Below the pieces are notes generated by a model. That model was not told where the DNA came from and searched no databases. It was given only the letters and a program-made list of their open reading frames with translations. This document shows positions 55,603-64,000 of a stretch of DNA of 64,000 bases, piece after piece (within the stretch, counting starts at the first letter, position 1; each line of letters begins with the position of its first letter). Source of the DNA: Chiua virens (lineage: Eukaryota > Basidiomycota > Agaricomycetes > Boletales > Boletaceae); assembly GCA_019787685.1 (NCBI GenBank), contig JAHNUO010000025.1, forward strand, positions 186,001 to 250,000. Reading direction: 5' to 3'. The position numbers and the translations under genes are program-made.

Positions 55603-57166
55603 TCAAAGTTTGGCCGCATCATTCCGTGGCACCATCCGCACAAAAACATCATCTTTTGTATGTGCAACAATAATGCTGCGCGGATGGATTCGAAGATGGC
55701 ACCAGCCAGCTGAATCCTCCCCAGCCGGGAGAATGTCATATTTATGGAGTAAAATGATCACAAGAACTTTGATTGCGTAGATGACCAACCATCTTCCTTT
55801 GCACTGCAATGCCATGAACACTGCGGAATGACTGACATGTAAAAAGGCATACGTACGGTGTGCTTGCCACTGCCTAGCGCGTGGAATGAATATCCTTGCA
55901 TTGGCAGTTGTTGTCTTCGGTAAGGTTGTTGTGCGAACCGATCGACTACGAACTTCTCGGGATCCGGGAAGATGTCCGCATCCATATGGACGGCGTGCAC
56001 ATTCATGAACACGACCTCTCCCTTCTTTATCGGTATCACCTCATCCTTGACCCCCAAGTCAAAGTCGCAATTTGCTTGTCGCATTCCACTGTGCAGTACC
56101 GTAAGCCTCAGGGTCTCCATAATCGCAGATGTTAGCAGCTGGAAGGACGGATCATCCAGCCTGTCAGCACCAGCTTCTAGGAGCGCTTCCAAGCTGCCGA
56201 ACTTGTTGACCGCTGAATCGATCTCCGTGCGAACTTGTGCAAAGGCGTTGGGGTCGCCGAGTAGAAACGAGAACAAAAAGAGCGTGCTGCTCAGCGTGTT
56301 GCCATGAATGCCCCACAACAAAGCGAGGATCACCTGCGCTCCTTCAGACGGCTGGATGCCAATTTTTTCAAAAGTCTTTGCAAATCCACAGGAAAATTGG
56401 TCATCGTGGTCAATGACTTCTTCCTGCTGTAAATATCCTCTGAGAGAGTTTAATAGTGTCGTGCGTGCTGCGTCGGATGGCCAATGCCAAAGCAATGACC
56501 TGCAAGACCGGTATGGAATGCTTTTTCCGAGCGTCCTGAAGTCTCTGTATGTTCCAGCTGGAAAGGCACTTCCGAAAAGGACAAAATTTGTCGTGTTGTA
56601 AAGAGGCTCATTGGTGAGAGAGGTCAAGGATATTGGTCCGTTACGATCCCGGAGAAAGCTCTTGATCTCGGATAACAAGATAAGCCCGAATCCCTGTGTT
56701 GTCTGTCCTAATAGGCGCTGAGACAAACGTTTGTCGACTAGTGGAGCGAGCTCGCGCCACATGGCTTCCTGGAACATCACATAGTTGGGTATAGCTCCGG
56801 AAACGATGCGATTTGCCTCGCGGTGCATAATGTCGTTACTGAGCAGTTGGTGGGGAGCCGAGGAGACTGAGGAAATTGCATCTCCTGAAGAGACCACTTT
56901 GACCCGCGAACTACCAAGTAACACGGTGTACACGGGACCGTAGTGTTTGCTAGATGAAACGTTGATATCTGTATCAACTGATAGGTCCATTAGTAATCTG
57001 AAACATACCAGTAGCGAGCAAGAAATGCGCAAGGGTTCAGCGCATAGAGCATCCCGTTGACACATCCTATCAACAAGCTTGGCACGTGAGGAAGACATGA
57101 GAAGATGGATCCTATGCTTGTAAGGATCATCAAAGTGTACGAAAGAGTGCGGGTGAAAAGAGACAT
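55603..57166 (-). pseudogene. Cytochrome P450 monooxygenase, right copy (frameshifted)
   Basis: Exons on the minus strand: 57166-57009 (MSLFTRTLSYTLMILTSIGS anchor), 56968-55857 and 55803-55603. The main domain is well preserved: SSKHYGPVYTVLLG, I-helix WGIHGNTLSSTLF, ETLR, FPDPEKFVVDRF, and FHALGSGKHT joining CKGRWL across the 53-nt last intron. Compared with the left copy, the start of exon 2 has one extra base (AACGTTTCATCTAGC versus AACGTTCAACTAGC), and the joined exon 1/2 codon reads TGA. Translation from the anchor therefore cannot continue unless another splice site is used. The rest of the protein has no stops, so the damage is recent or the model is missing an exon. It faces the left copy tail to tail, about 2.2 kb away. 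Confidence 0.75.
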
Positions 57167-57372
57167 GCTGGTCTTTATCCGAGACGGGGCAAGACATCGA
57201 ACTATTTATCCTCAAGGAGATTTCTTGTGCTCGCCAGTATGTTCACAAGGTTCGATATAGGAATCCTGAAACAAGCAAGTCACAGTTAGCGCCACCGCGC
57301 TGTCCACGTCAACCCATGCCCACTTGTGCGATAGCACACGTCACGAATAAGTAGTTGTAATGTCATTTGTCA

Positions 57373-57419
57373 TCGCACAATCGTCCACATAAATCAACTG
57401 AGCTAACGAGACGATGAGT
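57373..57419 (-). repeat. Short dispersed repeat with tRNA A-box-like core (copy 2)
   Basis: The reverse complement contains CGTTAGCTCAGTTGATTTAT flanked by CATCGTCT and GTGGACGATTG. It matches 49829-49877 and is absent from the equivalent position of the left P450 arm, so it entered after the duplication or was lost from the other arm. Confidence 0.45.
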
Positions 57420-57854
57420 GGCGGCACCAACGGAATCAATTGAAATAGCGTGAAGAATCTCAGCATTTTCAAAAGGAATAGAGATACTGCAAGGCTTGGC
57501 AACGTAGGAACCCTTCAAGATATCAATGTATCGCGAGGTAACCGCTTGATGACGTGCGTTCTGGGTTCACTGGCAGGGATGTCTGAATCACGCGATGTAA
57601 GTACGCTGAATATTGCCTGCCAGGCGTAACAGCGCAACCGTGACTGACCAGGTGACAATAGAAGCCATTACAGAGTCAGACCGACTCGGCCTGCGCGAGC
57701 GTTGTGTACACTTCTCAATCAGAGAACTTAGTACCGTATTGCACTTAATTTGCTACTGGCAGCACATTTTTCAAGCTCCGCATTTCGATTGATTCGTCAT
57801 TTATCTTCGTTTGCACTTGACTATTGTGATGCCCAATGCGTTGTCGGAGAATTG

Positions 57855-60170
57855 ATGGTTTCCATGTTCTCTGATGTTACTCGCCAAGTGTCTTGTGGAG
57901 TTTTGATTGGGTTTACACTTTGTATATCGGTGACTTCTTTAGCTCACTACCTTGTCGAGCGTAGAAGACAGGGAAAACTCGAGAAACAGACTACGTTACG
58001 ACCTATCGAGCTGAGGAGCGACGAGGTCCTATGTGGTGTCACTGGACTCATTGGTGCGTCTCCCTTCCTTAGTTTCCCGCCAGTCTAATTCGTGACGGTT
58101 GAACGGATCAGGGAACACGCCTTTGGTGAGGATCAACTCGTTGAGCGATGCGCTTGGGGTAGAGATTCTGGGCAAGGCGGAGGTTCGAACTGCGGTATAC
58201 TCGACCGCAAGAAACGACTGAATGTAGACTGCACCTAGTTTTTGAATCCGGGAGGCAGCGTCAAGGATCGGGTCGCTTTGCGAAGTGAGAAAGTTCATTA
58301 TATCCGTCATGGGTGACCTGCGAGAGGACTTAACTTGTTTGTGACAGTGATAGAAGATGCTGAACGACAAGGATTGCTGCACCCGCATACCGGTTCCCGG
58401 ATCTTTGAGGGTACCGTAGGTTCTACTGGGATTTCTATAGCAACAATTGCGAAGGCGAGGTATGTGCGGGAATCCTCTTCATCTCGTTGGTTGCTGATAC
58501 GAATTGTGGTTTCGTCGACAGAGGTTATGAAGCGAGTGAGTTACGCCTCGAACCGGTTTTACTCGCTGGCTCACCTCCTAGAAAGCCATTATTATGCCAG
58601 ACGACGTCGCCGAAGAAAAGGTAAAAGCGTTACGGTCGCTCGGCGCGGAAGTACAGTGTGTCCGGCCAGCCAGTATTGTCGACAAGAAACAAGTACGTAC
58701 CTCAGCCTAGCAACAACCCCTGACGGCTCACGCTATCGAGAACAGTATGTAGTATGTATGCGCCTTGTCTATGCACCGTATCCTCATAATGGCGATTCAG
58801 AACATGGCACGACAAGCCGCTGTCAGATTTGGCGAACAGGACATCTCGAATGGATCCGACGTTGTCGGTATCAGTCACGAGATGATCACCGGTTCACCTT
58901 CGGTCATCGTCTCCACCACCTCATCGCATGTACGTCCCGAAGGCACCGAAGTCGATCCTCAGGATACGGAGCTACTTAGCAAGCCTCGTGGGTTCTTTGC
59001 CGACCAATTTGAGGTGGGTCGTCAAAGTTGCCGGTCTGAAGATTGAGAGCGATCGTGTTCGAACCACTGATCCATGCACGCAGAACAAGAGCAATTTTGT
59101 GGCGCACTACGAAGGGACCGGTCCAGAGATATGGCGACAGACGAACGGGAAGCTGGATGCGTTCGTTTCTGGTGCTGGTGAGTCGTTAATCCGAGTGCTT
59201 TTACCCCAGTTGCAGAATCAAGGGCCACGGTTTTAGGGACGGGGGGAACGATCGCTGGCACGGGATGCTATTTTAAATCGATGGACGACGGCATCCGGGT
59301 CGTCTTGGCTGATCCCGAGGGAAGCGGTCTCTACAACAAGGTACAATATTCGGCTGCTTCTTTCCGAGAATTGGCAGTGACAAATCTCATTATGACCGTT
59401 CCTTTACCGGATTTTCTGCCGTGGCAGTCAAATTTGGCGTGATGTACGATCGCAGAGAAGCAGAAGGCACAAAACGACGGCATCAAGTCGACACGATCGT
59501 CGAGGGAATGTACGTTCTTTTGTGGTTGTCTTTCATCGACAGTTTATAATTGCGTTCTGTGTACAGCGGGATCAATCGGATGACCAACAATATCGAATTG
59601 GCGCTGCCCATCATCGACGATGCTTTCCGGCACGTTCGAGTTCCATCCAATCTTTTCACTGTTGTTGACAACACCGTCTTTTTAGGATTACGGACGCCGA
59701 AGCCGTTGCCATGTCTCGCTACCTCGTCCAGCGTGATGGTTTATTCCTCGGATCTAGCAGTGCGTGCAATTTGGTCGCATGCGTCAAGTTGGTGCACCAA
59801 ATGGGATGGCAAGAAAGTCGGAAGACCATCGTCACTGTCCTGTAGGTACTCCTGGTTCTAGTTGGTATCGCATTCTCATGTCGTTCGGCAGGTGTGATTC
59901 TGGCAATCGTCATTATTCCAAGGTAAGGCTTTGCTCTAGTCGCCCATTCTTTCGGATGAGTGACGTGGATTTTGCTCGGGATGAAATACAGTTTTGGTGA
60001 GGAATCCATTGATCTGAAAATCTAGTTCGAGAGCGGCTCATGTTTTCCCTGAAATGCTTGCTTTGTCGATGTCATCTAGGAACAACGAGTACCTGGGACG
60101 CGCTGGCATCCCCATCGATCCAGCAATCATCGAGAACCTCGCAAAAAAATCTATGCCAGGGCCACCATAA
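57855..60170 (+). CDS. Cysteine synthase (PLP-dependent, membrane-anchored type)
   Basis: Fifteen exons reconstruct a protein of about 462 residues: 57855-58053, 58112-58182, 58239-58284, 58348-58459, 58522-58535, 58586-58692, 58801-59013, 59084-59177, 59237-59340, 59428-59509, 59567-59629, 59686-59841, 59892-59922, 59992-59996, 60080-60170. Motifs: N-terminal membrane segment [20 protein letters not shown] (as in yeast mitochondrial outer-membrane Mcy1), [22 protein letters not shown]-lysine loop [32 protein letters not shown], phosphate loop [40 protein letters not shown] and [10 protein letters not shown]. It makes cysteine from an activated serine and sulfide. Oddities: the intron at 59630-59685 starts GC, and the GT-AG intron at 59341-59427 leaves the frame one base short. 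MVSMFSD at 57855 was chosen as start; an in-frame ATG at 57750 is possible. Confidence 0.88.
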
Positions 60171-60399
60171 TATAACCAATAACACCAAGGAAAAGTGAGC
60201 AAGGAGCAAGAACGTGATGCAAATATGCTTATGGTACAGATGCGTCGTGTCAGGGTATTTATAGGAACAAGCACTGCGAGGCGGTTCCAAACATGTTAGT
60301 GTGTATATATTTATGATTGACTTGGTGGCCATGGAGTGGGGAATAGAGTAGGAGACGTGAATGGTTGTTTTGGCTGAGAAGCAACACCGTTAGTTTGAG
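60171..60399. other. Convergent intergenic region between cysteine synthase and ADA2
   Basis: About 230 bp separates the two stops, enough for two 3' UTRs. Small ORFs across it are shadows. An AATAA-type signal is not obvious on either strand. Confidence 0.6.
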
Positions 60400-62789
60400 T
60401 CAAAGTTTTGGAGGCTGATGAAGGTACGGCAGGGTTGGGGGAAACGCGTGCTTGGACGTGGTCCTTGAATGGCGATGCGGCGAGGGACGATTGTGCTTGT
60501 CTATCGCTCTGGCATGAATTATGGTGGCTACGAAAACGAAACACGATACTCACCCAGGATCTGTGGGAGCAGCAGGTTGTGGGTCTGGCGTGATCTTGAG
60601 GTACCCGGCTTGCACCAAAAAGTCCCAGACGCGACTAGTCTTATTGACGTCGATCTTCACAAGATCGCGAGCTTCGTGGCGGCGCAGCTTGCCACCACGA
60701 CGCGCGTACTCTCGCATGAGCGTTTCTTTGATAACGAGGTACGGCTTTGGCAGTATACGCAGTTGCGAACAGAGTGCTTGTTCCGCGGGCGTGAGCAAGT
60801 GTAGTGAAGGACTATTGACCAGATTGAGAGGAGCCGCTGATAGATACAATGTGAGCGTTCTTAAGGGTCATGAGCGGGTAGAAAGGGGACTTGCGTGGTC
60901 TGCGCACTAAACTCGTTCCCGTGGTGCCGGCACCAAGCTTGGGTGTCGATTCTCGTTCGTGACTTTTACGACCTTCCGATTCCCCTGGAATACACGTCGG
61001 ATCAACGAACAGCACGCCCCAGGACCACACTTACGACCAGTTCCACCGCGTAGTTGGTTTAACCGTTCAGAAGCACAGTAATCTCGTGATAAATTTGCCT
61101 TTAATTGTACCTGGGATTAGAGACATGAGTCAAATCGAAACACACGGAGTACGATTGCATACGTACGCGTCGAATGCTGTCCATCTCAAACTTATCAATA
61201 TCGGCGGCGGTTGTTAGCCCCAGTCGCCGATAGTGCTGTAGTTCCTGTATGCGCTTCCGCAGCATCGCTTCGTCTGTATACAGAGTTACTCTCCGTTGCT
61301 GTGAATATTACTGAGATCGTACACAATATATCCGCAGCGAATACTTCGTAGTCTTCGGCTGTCTGGAGCCGAGCAAAGGGTCGGAGGCGCTGCACGATGT
61401 CCTTTTCCTCTTTTGCGCGCTTCTTCTCAGCATCTTCGAGTACAATTATTAGAGAAATCAACGTGTATTGTTGAACCAAACCCAACTAACCTTCTTGTAC
61501 TCAAGGAGGCCTCTTTCATACATAACCGCTTTAGCCTCGTGGCGTTTCGCCACACGTTGATTGTACATCTCAATGATGGTCAGCTTGAATGCAAGTGAAT
61601 CTTCTGTCTCGAATGGAGGTGGTTGTGTAGGCTCCTCTGAGTTCGGATCATCTTCTCCGGTGGTTTGTTGATCGCTGCTACTAGGCTCCTCCGATTTTAT
61701 TATTGAGTGTGGTCTGGATGTGTCGCCATTGACAGAGTTATGACCATTGACATAGCCATTGATGCCATTCGTCGGCGGTTGACTCATTGATCTACTTTCA
61801 TCGTTCGACTTGCGCTCTTCAAGCATTTGAGCCCGAGCTTTGACATCCACGTCGTTCTTGTCTTCAACAATTCGGTCTCCACCGTAAGCAAGACATATAC
61901 CGAACTCGAGATCTTTGACTAGTTCCTCCGCCTCATTGTCAAGTTCATGTTCGAATTCCAAGCGACCTGGAAGGAAGGTTGCGATTTCATGTATACCTGG
62001 TGCGGACGTCGGGGCGACCTTTGGAGGGGGTGGCACAGCGTTGTTCATAGCTGACATTCATCTCCGCTTCCGCTGCTGAAACTATTCGGGATCGGCATCA
62101 AAGTCAACGTTCATCTGCTAATGTAGCAAGTTAGGGATTGGATTGCAGTAATTTGGCACCAACGGCTTACCGGCAGGGGCCAATTAGGAGAATCGACGTA
62201 TATGGAGTTGTAATGTTCTTCTACTTCTTCTTTGGTCCGAGTCCCGACGTGCTCGGCGATCATTTGCCAGTTTCCAAGGCCAGCTTTTGATATGCCCTCG
62301 ATCAGCAATAGCTCCCTAGCAAAACGCAAAGTTAACAGCGAATTTAGGTGACACAAAATGAGGACGACATACTCATCAGCACCCCAATCATCCGAGAAGA
62401 TAGGATACGAATGGAGCTCCTGAGGAAAAGACTGTTATAGTAAGCAGCGCTGACGCCCAACGATTTACGATGACACGGTATGCATGGGCGCGTTGATGCT
62501 TTGCGAACTCTTTCCCAGAACAAAAACACGCAGGACAAATGTCCACCCCATCCCCCGGTTGACAGGCGGGATCCGCACATTTTATTCGGACAGAATGAGT
62601 GAGATCACACATGCATGAGTCGCATTGGATCTGCAGGCCAGGCTCGTTGACAGCTGCACAAGATTACCCAAACCAACCCCGTGAGAAATACGATTGGATA
62701 GAACAAACTAGGAGCGGGGTAGAATGAGCACTAGACGCACTTTGTATTTCATCAGGTTGATGTTCGCGTTTCCGGTGAGAGATGGTCAT
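60400..62789 (-). CDS. ADA2: Transcriptional adaptor Ada2 (SAGA complex), with two in-frame stops
   Basis: Eleven minus-strand exons: 62789-62741, 62653-62469, 62419-62373, 62315-62171, 62114-61491, 61425-61323, 61273-61167, 61110-61035, 60984-60895, 60836-60554, 60463-60400; 1,773 nt, and every junction keeps phase. ZZ zinc finger: [38 protein letters not shown] domain: [34 protein letters not shown]. Ada2 middle: [81 protein letters not shown]-terminal [44 protein letters not shown]. It links Gcn5 to acetyltransfer on nucleosomes in the nucleus. Exon 5 holds TAG (62084-62082) and TGA (62060-62058) just after DPE and RKRR. Intron 60894-60837 uses a GCAAGT donor. No splice choice I tried removes both stops. 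Confidence 0.88.
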
Positions 62790-63632
62790 AGCGGATGGCC
62801 GGGAGTGCTCGCTGTAAATCCAGTAGACGCTGGTTTACCTAAACACCACGTTGACCCGCGCCGAGTAGTTACTAGTTGGCTGTGAAGTCAATGGTACTTC
62901 GACGTCTCAGCCTACCAAGACCAGTGGCCAAGCTTGTCGTCGATGTGGCGGGAGGGAAAGTCGTCCGGCACTGTGTCGTCACCGTCGTTGCGCGCTAGGG
63001 CCTATATGGGTATGAGGGTACCCGGGTAACCTGGGGTGGTCAACCTGCGGGTTGAGGGCAGGTCGGGTCATAATGGGTATGGGTGACCCGGGAGTGATGA
63101 ACCCGGGTGGGTCTGGACATTGCAAGCTGGAAGAGTACATTACCCGGGTATACCTGCAGGTCTGTGTGAGTAAGCTTGAGGGGTGAAGAATGGAGACGAT
63201 GTAGGCATCAGTAAATTCACGAGTTACTTTAACAGCTTTTTTGGACTTTCACATTACGTCAAACGCCACCAAAAGCACAAATTTAAATGCGTCAAACCGT
63301 CGAAAAGATCACAAAAAGAAAAAGAAAAAGTAGCTAACCATCAAAAGCGTGTATATTGGGTTCAAGGACAGAAATGACTAATATGAATGACTACTTTCCT
63401 ATTAAGTTTTGATACTGATTGTGCCGATAACACAATAATGCAAATCATAGTATGCCAAATCTGTTTGGTCCAGTGAGACACGGTGTGGGAATGAGTGAGG
63501 GGGGTAGGGGGCATGAGTAATGTGAGAGATGAAGCAAAGTGAGGTCCATACCATTCAAATAGTTGTTGTCAAGACGGCGGTTCTAGGTGAATAACATGAG
63601 CTGCGAGGCGAACATCTTGCTTTTTGAATATA
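62790..63632. other. Right-hand intergenic region with CCCGGG-rich patch
   Basis: No gene is supported. At about 63015-63160 four CCCGGG-centred words (GGTACCCGGGTAACC, GGTGACCCGGG, GAACCCGGGTGGG, TACCCGGGTATACC) stand out from AT-rich surroundings. This resembles the ends of some fungal hAT-like or miniature elements, but no target duplication was found. The ORF at 63183-63377 is Lys-rich and without motifs. Confidence 0.45.
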
Positions 63633-64000
63633 CAGTGAGCAACAAAACTGTTCCAATAACTAACCCTGACGCAGTGCGCGAAGCGCACTGCAAACACCTG
63701 TGGGAATCTCGCTTAGTAGTAGTGGGACCAAATGATATACAAACTCTTGGCTACAAATCGGTCCCTGGGTCATGTGATTTGGCCCAGGGGTGGTGGAGAT
63801 ATGACCATTTTAAATCACTCATGTCATTGGAACAGTTTTGTTGCTGATATTAGGGGTATTGCAAATTAGTATGAAGTGTATCCTCCTTTGGCCTTGATGA
63901 CCTCCTGAACCCTTCTAGGCATGCTCTCAATCAATCTCTGACACTCCCCAACCTCAATCTTGTACCACTCTTCCTGAATCCTCTCCCAAAGTTCCAATAC
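63633..64000 (-). mobile_element. Tc1-C: third Tc1 element, cut by the window edge
   Basis: Preceded by TA (63631-63632), it starts CAGTGAGCAACAAAACTG like Tc1-A. An exact 20-bp inverted copy of the inner tip lies at 63826-63845 (pair 63638-63657). A 9-bp stem hairpin GCAGTGCGC/GCGCACTGC sits at 63671-63691. The transposase 3' end (stop TTA in plus text at 63866-63868, then GTATCCTCCTTTGGCCTTGA) is on the minus strand and continues beyond 64000. It encodes the same GGYTSY ending as Tc1-A. Arm sequence beyond the tip differs from Tc1-A. Confidence 0.9.

Larger units (their letters stand above)
55490..57690 (-). repeat. Right arm of the P450 inverted repeat
   Basis: Reverse-complement partner of 51320-53510. 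Compared with the left arm it holds an extra stretch of about 60 bp upstream of the P450 (around 57365-57425) that includes a tRNA-like dispersed repeat also found at 49829-49877. Confidence 0.85.

Noticed and set aside
58029..58388. Minus-strand 119-codon ORF and plus-strand ORFs at 58335-58979
   Set aside because: They run through introns and wrong frames of the cysteine synthase gene, whose exons explain the conserved motifs.

Overview
The window is fungal nuclear DNA, most likely from an Agaricomycete (mushroom-forming basidiomycete). The evidence is short GT-AG introns of about 45-90 nt, a Plavaka-type transposase, Agaricomycete-restricted hypothetical families, a relic of the fungal sphingolipid C9-methyltransferase, and Ada2 and cysteine synthase genes with many small introns. 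No bacterial operons, rRNA, tRNA or CRISPR arrays were seen. I cannot name the genus.

About 50 kb of the 64 kb is transposable-element debris, much of it nested. At 66-3775 lies a complete hAT element with an 8-bp target duplication. At 4.3-15.4 kb an Agaricomycete gene (DUF6698-like from memory) is split by a full-length Tad1-like LINE that landed inside one of its 60-nt introns. The LINE is split by a Tc1 element (Tc1-A), which is split by a second Tc1 (Tc1-B). Each nesting level can be undone on paper and gives a continuous reading frame. At 15.75-24.87 kb a defective Ty3/gypsy element (A) carries a solo LTR of a second family and then runs into a non-autonomous element of that family (B), which itself contains another solo LTR. 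B abuts the 3' end of a sphingolipid C9-methyltransferase pseudogene (24.87-26.3 kb).

From 26.8 to 49.9 kb there are a decayed hypothetical gene, a Plavaka transposase pseudogene split by a solo LTR, satellite-like repeats, and four clustered LTR insertions (two LTR-in-LTR pairs in opposite orientations, a lone LTR5) among unrecognised short ORFs. A relic LINE RNase H domain lies at 50.5-51.0 kb.

The gene-bearing part is 51.3-62.8 kb. Two cytochrome P450 genes sit tail to tail as about 2.2-kb inverted-repeat arms; the left copy looks intact and the right one carries a frameshift. Between them are a Ser/Pro-rich hypothetical gene, a short tandem repeat and a perfect hairpin. Next come a membrane-anchored cysteine synthase (plus strand) and the SAGA subunit Ada2 (minus strand), convergent with about 230 bp between them. 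The right edge enters a third Tc1 element.

The most notable patterns are: (1) Tc1 arms carry an inverted second copy of their own tip, which matches the tip of the same element; (2) a group of LTRs starting TGTAGG with a tip hairpin have 4-bp target duplications that look like N-CG-N, usually with one copy decayed from CG to CA; (3) all six in-frame stops in the LINE ORFs are TGA, as expected from CGA to TGA decay; (4) the LINE has two ATGA stop-start overlaps. I found no clearly new defence or metabolic system.
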